The notes under the pieces were generated by a model. The model saw only the letters and a list, made by a program, of their open reading frames with translations. It ran no database searches and was not told where the DNA came from. The translations under genes were made by a program, and so were the position numbers. Below, in pieces: positions 43,149 through 54,074 of a stretch of 64,000 nucleotides of DNA (the first letter of the stretch is position 1; each line of letters opens with the position of its first letter). This DNA comes from Cyanodermella asteris (Eukaryota; Ascomycota; Lecanoromycetes; Ostropales; Stictidaceae), in contig UYJD01000008.1 of assembly GCA_900618795.1 (NCBI GenBank), positions 879,662 to 943,661 on the forward strand, given 5' to 3'.

Positions 43149-43974
43149 ATGCCTTTCCAACTCACCGAAGTGACCTCCCTCGAGGACTTCCGCACCCTCC
43201 AAGCCCCCCAAGACACAGCCTACCGCTCCCCCTACTTCCCCTTCTGGGAGCTCATCCGGGTCCCCGACGAAGCATCCCGAGCAGCCACGAACTGGCACGT
43301 CCACGAATCCACGCCGGGCAGCCACTGGCTGAAGCTGACCGACACGGAAACCGGCCAGGTCGTCGGCGGCGCACACTGGACCGTCAACGAGACCGACCCG
43401 TTCGAGCACCTGCTCCAGATCCCGCGGGCGACAGGCGGGACATTGCGAATCAGTTCATGGAGCGCTTTTTCGGGGCGAGGCCGATGAGGATGAGCCGGCC
43501 GCATGTTCGTGAGTAAACTTCCCCCCCCCCCCGAAAGGGTCAGATGCGCCGGCAGTATATTCCTTCTCCACCTCGTATTTTTTCAACCGTCGATCGATAA
43601 CCTCCAGCTGATTTGTTGTTGTTTTTTTCTTTTTTTCACACACAGTCTGTAACATCCTCTGGGTCGTGCCCACGCACCGCCGCCGCGGCCTCGCCCGCCA
43701 ATTGATGTCCTGGGGCACCGACCAAGCCGACAAACTCGGCCTCGAATCCTTCGTCGAAGCGACGCCGCTGGGCTTCCACGTCTACAAGGCCTTCGGATAC
43801 GTGCAGGTCGGGATCGTGGAGATTACTGCCGAGAGGGCGAAAGCGGCGAACCCGTCGGACAAGTGGGAGGAGGAGTTGAGGGAGATTGCCCCGAATGGGG
43901 AGAGGTGTATTGTCATGTGGAGGCCCAAGGGTGGGCGGTTTGTGGAGGGGCAGACGAGGTATTCGTGGGAGTGA
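43149..43974 (+). CDS. GNAT-family N-acetyltransferase, with an apparent frame slip in exon 1
   Basis: Acetyl-CoA-dependent small-molecule or protein acetyltransferase; substrate unknown. Exon 1 (43,149-43,508) begins MPFQLTEVTSLEDFRTL. Exon 2 (43,646-43,974) carries the acetyl-CoA motif VVPTHRRRGLARQLM and the C-terminal block FHVYKAFGYVQVGI. The intron (137 nt) has a GTGAGT donor, a C12 run and a T-rich tract before CACAG. In exon 1 the frame from the start is coding-like to about HLLQIP (near 43,425). The continuation that fits the family (DIANQFMERFFGARPMRM, into the donor) is in another frame. The summed exon length is one base short of a whole number of codons. This could be a real mutation, giving a truncated protein, or a base error in a GC-rich stretch. 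Confidence 0.8.
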
Positions 43975-44930
43975 GGAGGAAAAGACGAGTGGTTGCAAGG
44001 GTTGTGTCGGGGATGATTGGAACCTGCGGAAACGGTCTTGTTGCTGGTCATCGAGAGTTAGCGGTTGGGTTTCCGTGCCTTGGCTCGGGAAAAGGGGTTA
44101 CCTTACAATCATCTGTCGATTCAGGGAGAAAGCAGTTCCACCAGAAATAGAACTACGGCGACTAACGATTGAACAAAGCAGACAGCAAATTGACATCGAA
44201 CTTTGAGAACTTTCAAGAAAACTTTATAGCCATTGACATGTAATATCCGGCCTATGATACAGGCGGCTGTTTCCCTCCGTAACCGCAGCGAGACCCTCAT
44301 TAGGTTCATGGGTTAGATAACCACTTTCAAATCAAAACAAATACCCAGACAGTCGGTCCGTATCGCCTGATTCCGCCGTGCTCTGCGCAATTCGCCCCCT
44401 TTTTGTCCAGGAGGGAAGCGCCCCAAGAGAAAGCAACACACGTGCGTGTAGACAGGGCGAACCGGCTAGCCAAAAATAAAAATGAACACATAGCACCTCT
44501 CGCTCTCACATCTCACCGTGGCCGTCTTTGTGAGATATTTAACAACAAAGCTTTGTACCCAAGAAATGATGAGAGGAAAATTCGAATATTTCCCCGTTTG
44601 CTCTTTTTCGCCGTTTCCGTGTCCGCATTTCACCTTGAGTCAAAATAGGAGGAGCAAACAAACGCCTTTCTTCGCCCTGCTTGGTTCGGTGTTGGAAAAA
44701 TTCACACCAAATTCGTATGCACAAATAACAATACAGCCAAAAGACCTTCTCTTGTCTGAAGCAGCTTCTCTCTGCCGTTGTCATTCTGGTCTACCCTGGT
44801 TTCAACGCGGGCCGCTATTGTCCTGATCATAAAACGTTTCGTGGGGTTGTCAAGGCTCAGCCCGCGGAAAATATGTTTCCTCCTCACATCGGAGTCGGTT
44901 GCGCAATGTTTTCGTTCGCAGTGGATCGTG
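43975..44930. other. Intergenic between convergent genes
   Basis: About 950 bp, AT-richer than its neighbours. Nothing recognised. The part nearest 44,930 is likely 3'UTR of the ptaB-like gene. Confidence 0.4.
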
Positions 44931-47144
44931 TTATGACTTCATGCGCTTATTGTTGCCTGCCGGCCCGTTTGGAATTCGAGGGCTGGCTTTCGCCTTGTCG
45001 ATACCGTCTTCTTCAGTCTTGACCTGGCTTGCCCGGCGCTTCTTTCCTGCCTGTACGTTCGGACTGGCCGTGGCGCTGGGATTACCACTACCTCCTTGGC
45101 TTGGATTGTGTGCCATGGGAACGCCGCCTTGTGCCGATAGACCATGGTTCATCAAGGCTGGACTCGCCGTCATGCTGCCAGGTAGACCGAGGTGTGCACC
45201 TGGGGCAGGCGAAGCAAATGATGGAGGCCCAGCTCCTGGAGTCCGTTGGTTTGGAGGCCCACCAGGAAATCCTTGAGGTCCGAGACCTCCTTGACCATCA
45301 GGTCCGTGCTGATCGCCCCCATTTGCGTTTGGATTGTTCTGGAATTCGGATACCACCTGTTTCAAGGTCTCGGATGCTGATAACCCAGGATGACTACCGG
45401 CATGCGCAACGAGATACTTCATTCTTGCAAAGTTCTCTGCCATCTAGAATCAGTCAGCAATTATCAAAGATAAGTTGCACAGAGTTATGCCTACCTCAAG
45501 GAACATCAAGATCCGCTCAGGCACACCATACTCTCCAATGGGCCTTCGCTCAAGCGCAGGAACCAACGCCGGATGATTCAATATTGACTTCTGACGCTGC
45601 TGCTGTGCCTTCTTCGACATCTTGGGACTGTTGGTACCGGACTTTTGGTCAAGACTTTCACCGTCTCCGAGTACCAGTTCGGATCGATCAATGAATTCCT
45701 TGTTTTCGTTGACTTTGAAGTCGAACAAGGTGATCTTTCCCTGCACGTCGAACAATATTTGCATCAGCCCTGTGCTGATGACACGATGGCTGGTGCCATA
45801 CCAGTAAGCAAGCGAAGCCCTTGGAATTTCGACAAGTTGACCTCCGTCAGGAAGATTCTTCTCCTGCGAACGCTCCATGAAGAATTCTACTCGAACGACT
45901 CCGTTCTTGAAGAGTAGATAGTAGAACCAAGGTAAGGTCTGACCAGACACCTCAAACGCTTTCGTCCCCTGATCCTTGGAGCTAAGGAGAGCCTGACGAA
46001 GGCTACCCTCGGACGCAAAAAAACGAGCAACGAATTGCTGCCAGTACCCTACTTCTGCACCTTTGTTATCGATATAGGCCGCACTGAGCATGTCCGCGAA
46101 TTGAAGTAATGTCAAAACAGAGGCACCTTGAGGTCCCTGAGGGGCTTGCAGGCTCATCATATTGGCGCGCATCGCCTGCTGCTGATTCTTCATGATTTGC
46201 ATCCGCATGTTCGCCATGCTCTCATTTGTCTGTGCATTGGTTGCTTGAACTTGCTGCGGTTGTGACTGCTGTGGAGGCCCCTGCTGCTGGCCGGGCGGGA
46301 CTTGATGATTCGGCTGTTGTGGTTGTGGTTGTGGTTGCTGCTGTTGCTGATGCACTTGCTGGGGCTGAGGTGGAGGTTGTGAAGGTTGCTGCACAGGGGT
46401 TGGCTGCTGCTGTGGCGGTTGGGGCTGGGACGTAGGTGGTCCGGTAGGCTGGTCCGGTCTGTTCTGAACCTGTGAAGGAGGACGAGGTGGTTGTCCTGAT
46501 GTCGACGGTGCCGGACTGGGACCTGCCTGAGAGTTCTGGTGTTGCATGGCAAGGTTGTTCAGCTGATGCTGCTGTGTTGCATGGTGGGCGGCTGCAATGT
46601 GCTGTTGCTGCTGCATGAGTAGGTGATGTTGCTGCATTTGGGCAGCTGCTTGAGGATTATGTTGCGGCATCTGACTCTGTAGATGTGCGGGAAGATTGAC
46701 TCTCGGAACACCACCAGGCCCTGGCATGCCATTTGCCATCATCATAGGCTGCCCATTGGGATGATTCATCATTCCCTGCGGTCCTTGCTGCGCGGCCATC
46801 ATTTGCTGCCGCATAAGCATCTGCTGCTGTCTAAGTTGGGGATTGTTATGCTGCATGGAGCTCATGGCGTTCTGAACTTGTTGGTTCTGGACAGCTAGCT
46901 GATGGGCCATCTGCGGAGTCATGCCGTGGCTGGGTCCCATCTGAGGCATTCCACCCATCATGCCGGCCTGACTCACTTGTGGTCCGCCAGGCGCACCACC
47001 CATTGCTATTTGCATCTGATTCATTCCATTATGGCCCGGAGGCATACCATGAGGACCACCTGGGACCATGCCCGGATGGCCGTGGGTGATACCCTGACCG
47101 GGCATACCACCGGGATGGGGAAATTGTTGGGCCATGGCCATCAT
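44931..47144 (-). CDS. ptaB: LIM-domain-binding (LDB1/SEUSS) family transcriptional co-regulator, PtaB-like
   Basis: Nuclear adaptor. In Aspergillus the homologue PtaB works with SomA/Flo8-type factors in adhesion, biofilm and development. Exon 1 (47,144-45,495) and exon 2 (45,443-44,931) are joined by a 51-nt intron (GTAGGC donor, CTAG acceptor, CTGAC branch site), giving 720 residues. The N-terminal 330 residues are Gln/Met/Pro/Gly-rich with long interrupted polyglutamine. The LDB dimerisation domain covers about residues 345-530 (LLQFADMLSAAYIDNKG, YWQQFVARFFASEGSLR, PWFYYLLFKNGVVRVEFF). It is followed by KKAQQQRQKS and IGEYGVPERILMFLE. The C-terminus is Pro/Gly-rich with basic nuclear signals (GKKRRASQVK, NNKRMKS). 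The polyglutamine region produces spurious ORFs on the other strand. An alternative start three codons in (MAQQF) is possible. Confidence 0.93.
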
Positions 47145-48970
47145 GCCCGGGCGGCAGATTACTTTCGCAACAGACTGACGACGGACCTGTCAGTCACAAG
47201 GCTCCAAGCCGAGCCAAAGTCCTATTGCGTGTCGGATGTCGAAAGCTTAGGCTGTAGCAGGTTGATCGGCCTCGGGCCTCCGCAGGGCCTTTAACTCGAG
47301 CGAAAGAACCAGTGCATCACCCCCTCTTACTGTCCAGCGTCGAAGCGAATAGGTTGAATGAGAACGAGTCGCGGTCAAGCCAACTGTCCGAGTAAGCGGC
47401 GCCAGGAAGCCGAGCTGGATCGCGGATGGCGGGATCCGAGCGCACGCGTCGTGGAAGTCCGAGAGGCAGGATGCGCGAGGAATTCGGTGGTGAATGTTGT
47501 CAATAGGGTGTAAGTGGTGTGAATAGGAGCAAGCTTTGGTTTTCCCAAGGCTGGGCAGCGCAAACTGGCAGAGTGGATGCTGGTGTAACAGGGCGATGAT
47601 GCGACCGGCAAAGACTTGGGCGTGCAAAGAGCGACGGTACGTGGGTAGGTGGAGGAAGTGAAGGGGAGAATGAATACTTGCGAGGGCAGAGACGGGACGA
47701 GCAGGGCGATGCGACGCAAAACGAAGCTGCAGGAGTTGTTGGCGGAGGGGGCAGCAGATGGACGTCGCAGGTCGGTCGAGATGTGGTGCGATAGAGCGAG
47801 TAAGTAGGTAGAGTTGACAAGGCCGGGGACGAGACACGCTGCGCTGCGCTTCGCTGCAAACTGGAGACTGGCTGGGCTGCGATGTGCCGGAGCGCCAAGA
47901 CCCGCTACCTTTGCTCCAGCACCGCGGGCACATGCATCCAGCAACTACACCCACACTTGGAAACAGAATGCCTGGTACAAGCTATCACTAAACCCTTCTC
48001 CTGTACAACAAATACGGGCGGCTTTTCCTGGCTCTCAACGCCTTGAATGCGAACATTGACAGTGTTTCGCGCAAGGTGAAGTACACGTGCACGGACCGCG
48101 CAAGGCGGCCGTCATATTTGCACTCGGCTGCATTCGGCCCGACATTCTTCCGGCAGCACTCAAAACCGCGTTTGAGAAATTATTTCGGCGGCCAGCACCC
48201 ACCATCCTTACTATCACCACCAGCAGTGAGTTCGGTCACGAACTTGCAGCTGCGCTCATTGCCGGCCTGCAGTTGGCATCTTCGTGATCTCCTTGTTCTT
48301 TCTCATAGCTTGGAGCTTTTCAGCAGACTGACTTTGCAGCTCAAGCTTCAGCTGAAGACAGCCGAGCTGCTTGCAAAACAGCTGCCACCTGGCGCAGCTA
48401 GCTTGAAGCTCTATTCTCACTTTTCAAAGAGCTCCATCTTACCATGGTCTGGCTTTCTGCTTACACTCCAGCGTGACAAAGGCCAACTCGGTGCAATATC
48501 CAGCTGCATCACCCGCAGGTAAGCCATTTTTCTTCTCACCATGCCACGGCAAGATGACATCTGCAAAGTTCTTCTTTCCCAGTCAGAATCGATCATGAAG
48601 AGAACTCGCTCGGATGGCAATCGCACGCCATCTGTTACTTGCCAGTATTGACTGTCTGACCGTGGCACTTCACACTCCGAAGCTTGCGTCGAAGCTCTGC
48701 CTCACATTTGCTGACACGTGACCTGCAGGCAGTTAAGCCACTAGCGCCGTGTCGCGCCAACACATCTTCCCGTGCACTCGACCTCGACTCTTCATTTCCA
48801 CCTCCACACGGCACCACAGGATCACCTCTGCAAGCAAGATCGCTGGCAGAAGGTCCTCCACTTCTGCCTGCCTTCACACAGGTAAGCTTTGACCAGCTCT
48901 CTTCTCTATGCATATATGATTCAACATTTCCACATTCGCAGTTTCCTCGAAAGCCCCAGGCATTAAGAAC

Positions 48971-49186
48971 CTATCTAAGTCCTGACGGCAGTGATCGCGC
49001 AAATCTTCCTTGGATGTATGACCTGCATTTCAGCACACGCTTTGATTCCCCGTTCATGTCGCTGAACTCGAAGCTGACCCTGTTCACAGTATCGACTATC
49101 CTGCCATGCTGGTCTTTCCAAACAACGTGCCCACCGGTCGGCTGGTTCACACCAATCGGCCGGGGGGCGCGGATGTCAGATTGCAT
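48971..49186 (-). CDS. Weak candidate small ORF, unknown
   Basis: 71 codons from an ATG at 49,186. The peptide (GVNQPTGGHVVWKDQHG, VSFEFSDMNGESKRV) has a balanced, protein-like composition, unlike the surrounding chance ORFs. The same frame stays open upstream to about 49,276, preceded by a CAG acceptor-like site. It could be one exon of a small gene. No family recognised. Confidence 0.2.
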   Translation of the reverse strand: MQSDIRAPRPIGVNQPTGGHVVWKDQHGRIVDTVNRVSFEFSDMNGESKRVLKCRSYIQGRFARSLPSGLR

Positions 49187-50050
49187 GGACTGATCCTCCA
49201 CTGCACCACCTGAATCCTGCCCGAAGTCCGTCAATGCGGTCGGGTCGTCCTCACAGACACCTTCCGAAAACTGCAAAATATGGTCGGCCCGCCTTCACAA
49301 AGGCTCCTTCCAAGAATGTGCAATATCCACGCGATTTGCTATAAATACAAGAATACTGCGCATGCGTGCACACGGAAGACCCTGCAGGCGGAGATCTCTC
49401 TTCGGACGTCCCATGGCGCACGTCGAGCAGAACCGTCTTCGCTCCAAATCCGCTGCTGCACCTTGTGACTACTGAATAATTGAACATGTCGCAGCACACG
49501 AGCTCATGTGATAAGCGCACCTTGGGACGCCAAAGGATGAAGCTGCACAGAAAAGCCAAGTGTGACCAGCCGTCTGTTGATGAATAAGCAATGATCATCA
49601 TCGTGCGAGACAACCTGACCTTCGTGCTGGTTGCCCGAGGGTGAAACCCTCGGCAGAGCAGATGACTGACACGCAAGAATAAAGGATCATTCCTTCCCGT
49701 GACGGGTGCACTGACCGAACGCACGCTGATCAAGCTGCTGACCGATAAGATGCCAATGAAACGTGCTGCAATGATGCGGAATGATTTCACGATGACCCGG
49801 CTGACTAGCATTTGGGCAGACGGGTGGCGGCATGAGACCCCCTCTGAGCTCTGCAGCAGCTGTGGTTCTAATGTCTAAATGATGTACATGATTCGAGTAT
49901 AGGTGGGAGCCACTCCGGGCTTCGGATCATGAATCCTTGATATGCGCAGCCAGTGGTGCAGCGCTTAAAGGCAGGCCTGCTGGCTGCTGGTAGTCAACAT
50001 CTCCCGCAGGATGTTGTTGCGAGCATGATTAGGTGACGGTTCCTAGGCCG

Positions 50051-50137
50051 TTGCAGGAGAAGGCTTTGTAAAAGCCTGGGTTCTTAGCTTTCGGATGTCC
50101 AACACTACCCGATTGCGGTTCCCCCGTTTGGTTGAAG
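50051..50137 (+). repeat. Direct repeat R1
   Basis: About 87 bp repeated as R2 at 50,346-50,425, 293 bp away. Shared blocks by eye are TTGCAGGA-AA, GGCTTTGTAAAAG, CTGGGTTCTTAGCTT and TTGCGGTTCCCCCGTTTG. The middle differs. In R1, GGCTTTGTAAAAGCC can form a small hairpin. Confidence 0.75.
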
Positions 50138-50345
50138 ATCTCTCATACGAAAAGCTCGTGCAACACTCGGAACTCACAGATTATTGGAGACAAGTTCTCC
50201 TGGAGGAGTCCATCTGGTAGCCGCCAAGGGTTTTCGGACAGTGTTGGTGAGAATCGTCAAAGATTCAGTCTCGGCTCAGCCAGGCAACATCACAGCTTTG
50301 CCTGGGACGAATCGGGCCCTCCCCGGGACAGTTCACCTGAAAACA

Positions 50346-50425
50346 TTGCAGGAAAAGGGCTTTGTAAAAGTCTGGGTTCTTAGCTTGGGATCCTCTTCTC
50401 TTGCGGTTCCCCCGTTTGTGAAAAG
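50346..50425 (+). repeat. Direct repeat R2
   Basis: Second copy of R1. It is a few bases shorter, with a different central 15-20 bp. It lies between R1 and the palindrome at 50,589. No open frame is conserved between copies, so a non-coding RNA or element relic is more likely than a gene. Confidence 0.75.
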
Positions 50426-50588
50426 GTTTTGCTGCCTGGTCGGTGGACTCCTTTGGGGCAGAGAAAAGCATTGTTCTTGTTGTATTTGTCGTTTCTATCA
50501 GAGCGACATCAGTGCAAGAGCACACGCCATGAGGTTTCTTTGAGATTGGGGTGATCAAGCCGAGACCCCTCTGGGGCCTCATTAGTGG

Positions 50589-50630
50589 CCGTTGTTGTCG
50601 CGCGAGCGATCGATCGCGCGGTTACAACGG
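50589..50630. repeat. 42-bp imperfect palindrome
   Basis: The left arm CCGTTGTTGTCGCGCGA (50,589-50,605) pairs with TCGCGCGGTTACAACGG (50,614-50,630), 14 of 17 positions complementary, around an 8-nt centre. The centre plus inner arm contains the perfect 12-bp palindrome GCGATCGATCGC (50,606-50,617). Confidence 0.8.
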
Positions 50631-51315
50631 AAAGCCCAAAAAGTACTCGCCGCGAAGTCTTTCAAGACCGATCCGGCTCCAAAACACCTACGTACGGAAC
50701 ACGCACAGACAACTTTCCTCTGCTACCTTCGGGCTGCAGAGGGCGGCTCTGGCGACAGAAACTTCGGTCGATGTTGTTGGGGTCGCCACTGAGAACCAGC
50801 TTGCTGGAACTTGGTGGCGACATGACCACTCTTTTCAGCCTTGTTGCTCGTGATCACTCCAAGGCTTGTCTTGCGATGGGTGATGAGATGCTCTAGAAGC
50901 TACACTCAGAGCTTACATCCAGGCTGCACCGAGGATACACCGATATTGCACCTAGAACCTCGCTTGAGAACATGCATTCGAGATCCCCTCCCATCGCCCA
51001 TTAAGACATGGAGATGTGCCGGCGGAGAACGTCTTTGATGCTGTTTTCCCTCTGTCACTACTGTATGCTTGAATCATGTGTCGAGGTAAGGACATCACCG
51101 CCGAGACCTCTTACAAACGCAACGATGACTGCCTTGAGATTCTGCCTTGATGTGCCGCCTGAGCTGCTGCCTCCAAAGTACCGCCTCAGGAACTGCCTAT
51201 ACCATATTTCAGCGCCCTTTAAAATCACGTCGACAATGGAAATCGCGCATCCAAGTGCAATCAAACGATTTATGCATACCCATCTTTTACCTAACCCACC
51301 AACAAGCCCACAAAA

Positions 51316-52971
51316 CTAGATGTCTACCAAATTCTCATCCTGCTTCCCCTGCTCCCCATTCTGGTTTCCCTCACCATTATCCCTCGTATCCTTGTTCCCC
51401 TGCTTCTGCTCCTTCTGCTGCTGCTTTGCTTTGCCACTCCTCGCGTAAAACTCGTCAATCACCTTCTTCGGGATACGGTTCAGCAGGTCCTTCGGGTAGA
51501 TACGCAACAAGCTCCACGCAAGATCAAGCGATTCCTGAATCGTTCGCTTCTCGTACGCGTTTTGCGCAATGAAGGTGCGCTCGAATTTGTCCAGAAACTC
51601 GAGGGAGAGCTTGTCTTCGTTGGACAGGGCTTCTTCTCCGACGACGGCCTTCATGGATGCTGCGTCACGGCCAATGGCGTATTTTGCGTAGAGCTGGTTG
51701 GAGACGTCGCCGTGGTCGCGGCGCGTGCGGCCCTCGCCGATGGCGGACTTCATGAGACGGGAGAGGGAGGGAAGTACGTTGATGGGCGGGTAGATGCCCT
51801 TGTTGTACAGGCCACGGTCGATGAAAATTTGGCCTTCAGTAATGTAGCCTGTCAGATCAGGAATCGGATGCGTGATGTCGTCGTTCGGCATGGTCAGGAT
51901 GGGAATTTGTGTGATTGAGCCGTTGCGGCCTTCGACTCGGCCTGCTCGTTCGTAGATGGTGGACAAATCCGTGTACATGTAACCGGGGTAACCACGTCGA
52001 CCGGGCACTTCTTCGCGAGCGGCGGACACTTCACGGAGCGCATCGCAGTATGAGGACAGATCTGTCAAGATGACCAGGACGTGCTTCTCGAGCTGGTAGG
52101 CGTAGTATTCGGCGGTCGTCAGGGCGAGGCGGGGAGTGATGATACGTTCGATCGTGGGGTCGTTGGCCAAGTTGAGGAATAGGGTGACACGCTCCATGCT
52201 GCCGTTCTCCTCGAAGTCGCGAGTGAAGAAACGAGAAGTTTCCATGTTGACACCCATGGCACCGAAAACGATCGAGAAGTTCTCCTCGTGTCCGTCGTGC
52301 ACATCCTTCGTCGGCTTGCCCACCAAACCGGCCTGACGACAAATTTGAGCAGCGATTTCGTTGTGAGGGAGACCAGAGGCCGAGAAGATGGGAATTTTCT
52401 GACCACGCGCGATTGAGTTCATGGTATCAATGGCCGAGATACCAGTCGAGATCATCTCTTCTGGGTAGACTCGAGAATATGGGTTGATTGGCGAACCGTT
52501 AATGTCAAGGTAGTCCTCGGCTAACACCTTTGGTCCCTTGTCGATAGCTCGTCCTGAACCGTCAAAGATTCGCCCCAACATGTCTTCTGACACGCCAAGC
52601 TTCAAGCTGTGCCCACTAAATTCGACCTTTGTCTTCTTCACATCGATTCCGGACGTTCCTTCAAAGACCTGGACGACTGCCCTGTTTCCTCTCGCTTCCA
52701 GAACTTGTCCGGATCGTTCTGTGCCATCGGGAAGGGTGAGTGAGACGATTTCGTTAAATTGAGGAAATTTGACATTCTCAAGGATGACCAGAGGACCGTT
52801 GACACCGCCGATTGTATTGTATCTGAAACGTTGTTAGCTTCCTCGCCCATGAAATAGACCCATGTCCAGAGCAGGTCATGATGAAATAGAACTGCTTCAG
52901 CTCGTGTAGAGCTCGAATTCGTACCTTAGACGAGGGTTGACCCTCGGGTCAGCCCGGTTCTCGTTAGCCAT
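51316..52971 (-). CDS. VMA2: V-type proton ATPase subunit B (Vma2)
   Basis: Non-catalytic nucleotide-binding subunit of the V1 head; three B alternate with three A subunits in the vacuolar proton pump. Exon 1 (52,971-52,925) encodes [15 protein letters not shown]. Exon 2 (52,822-51,316) continues [27 protein letters not shown]. The donor is GTACGA, the acceptor TTTCAG, and the intron 102 nt; total 517 residues, the family's usual length. Recognisable blocks are [53 protein letters not shown] (a degenerate P-loop, as expected for B), [20 protein letters not shown], the family signature in [19 protein letters not shown], and [20 protein letters not shown]. The tail is Gln/Asn/Gly-rich. It is divergent from MIC19 with 248 bp between the start codons. 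Confidence 0.97.
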
Positions 52972-53219
52972 GATTGTTTGCGGTAGTGGTGTATGTCCGA
53001 ACAAGGTCAACGATGGGAGCAGAGACCTTGAAGAGCTCAAGGCGGCGGGCAGGTGCAGGTGAGCTTCCAGCAGTGACAGGACGGCGTCATGCGGCCAATC
53101 TGATCGGAACCGCCAAGCCCAGAAGCCGCCCCGGGAACGTCACGCCAAAGAGGAATCTTGCACCCGCCGACGAGCTTGTGCAGCTATCACAGATTCACGA
53201 TTCACACATTGTCCCAGCC
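52972..53219. promoter_or_regulatory. Shared divergent promoter, VMA2 / MIC19
   Basis: 248 bp separate the two start codons. There is no clear TATA box. The interval must contain both promoters or overlapping ones. No specific factor site assigned. Confidence 0.5.
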
Positions 53220-53958
53220 ATGGGTCAGGGCAATTCTCAGCCGGGAGGCCAGCATGTCTTCGAGGCGTATGTGGCAAACTATTCTACAGCTTTGTGGTGC
53301 TCAATGGCTGACTTGGAGCAGGGACAAGCCGGTGCGCATGTCGCAGCAATTAATAGATAAGCTGCAGAACAGTCCAGAGGTATGAAACTGTTCACCACTA
53401 CAAGGTGGAGGCTGTGAAGAGGTTGGAAGAATATTCCGAGCGGCCGATCTTTTACGGACTGCGCGAGGGTGCTCAAGCGACATCTCCGAAGCAAGGCGAA
53501 GGACTGGCAGAGAATCAGCGAAGCTAACGGCGCACTCTCCACAGACGGACAGCACACGTGCAAAGGACATCGAACTCCACATCCAACAGCGTGTCCGCCA
53601 AGAGCTCGTCAAACTCGAAGCCGAGGGCTCCAAAGCCCTGAAAGAGCTCGAGAAGAAGCTCGCCGACGAGCCCATCGACGGCGCAATCGGCGCCCCTGCC
53701 ACAGGTCCCACCGCCGGCAAGCCAGATCTCGGCCGCGAATCAGTACAAAAGGACATCACATCGCTACGGGAAAAGCTGGAACAGCGGAAACTACGGGACG
53801 AGGTCGTGAACGACAAGGGCGTCGAGAGTGCAAAGAGCGCGGTTGTGAGCTGCTTGAGGGAGAACGCGAAGAGGCCGCTGGACTGCTGGCAGGAGGTGGA
53901 GAACTTCAAGAGGGAGGTCGCGAGGTTGGAGACGGGATTTTTGGAGAGACATCTGTGA
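53220..53958 (+). CDS. MIC19: MICOS complex subunit MIC19 (CHCHD3-like)
   Basis: Peripheral inner-membrane subunit of the mitochondrial contact-site and cristae organising system, partner of Mic60. Exons are 53,220-53,266, 53,322-53,379 and 53,545-53,958 (172 residues), with donors GTATGT and GTATGA, acceptors GCAG and ACAG, frame kept. The N-terminus MGQGNS fits the N-myristoylation consensus (G2, S6), as in animal CHCHD3. Next comes MSQQLIDKLQNSPETDSTRAKDIELHIQQRV, a block conserved in the family. A coiled coil follows (about residues 55-115), and the C-terminal Cys-containing motif VSCLRENAKRPLDCWQEVE replaces a full twin CX9C. It is divergent from VMA2 and convergent with the NAA50-like gene (116 bp between stops). 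Intron 2 is 165 nt. Confidence 0.92.
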
Positions 53959-54074
53959 AGAGACGTATACATTGCATGAATTGAGGCATTGTTGGCATTC
54001 ATATACATCTCAATTGACTGCGGAAAGCTGCGTCCAGAGTATCCGCTCCTTTGCTCCGAAAGAAGGATTTGACT

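Larger units (their letters stand above)
47145..51315. other. Gene-poor 4.2-kb interval
   Basis: 47.15-47.95 kb is likely the promoter and long leader of the ptaB-like gene. ORFs there are rich in Ser/Pro/His and overlap in three frames. 48.2-48.45 kb is dense in AGCT and CAGCTG words. 48.97-49.19 kb holds a weak coding candidate (listed). 50.05-50.43 kb holds a direct repeat and 50.59-50.63 kb a palindrome (both listed). No tRNA or rRNA seen. Confidence 0.45.

Noticed and set aside
47247-47954. 235- and 189-codon minus-strand ORFs upstream of the ptaB-like gene
   Set aside because: Three frames are open together and the sequences are Ser/Pro/His-rich, typical of a GC- and pyrimidine-biased leader rather than a gene.
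49251-49811. 186-codon minus-strand ORF
   Set aside because: Mixed Ser/Arg/Cys/Phe composition without domain or signal. The region also lacks promoter or splice support.
52974-53360. 128-codon ORF across the VMA2-MIC19 promoter
   Set aside because: It conflicts with the well-supported first exon of MIC19 and has no recognisable content.
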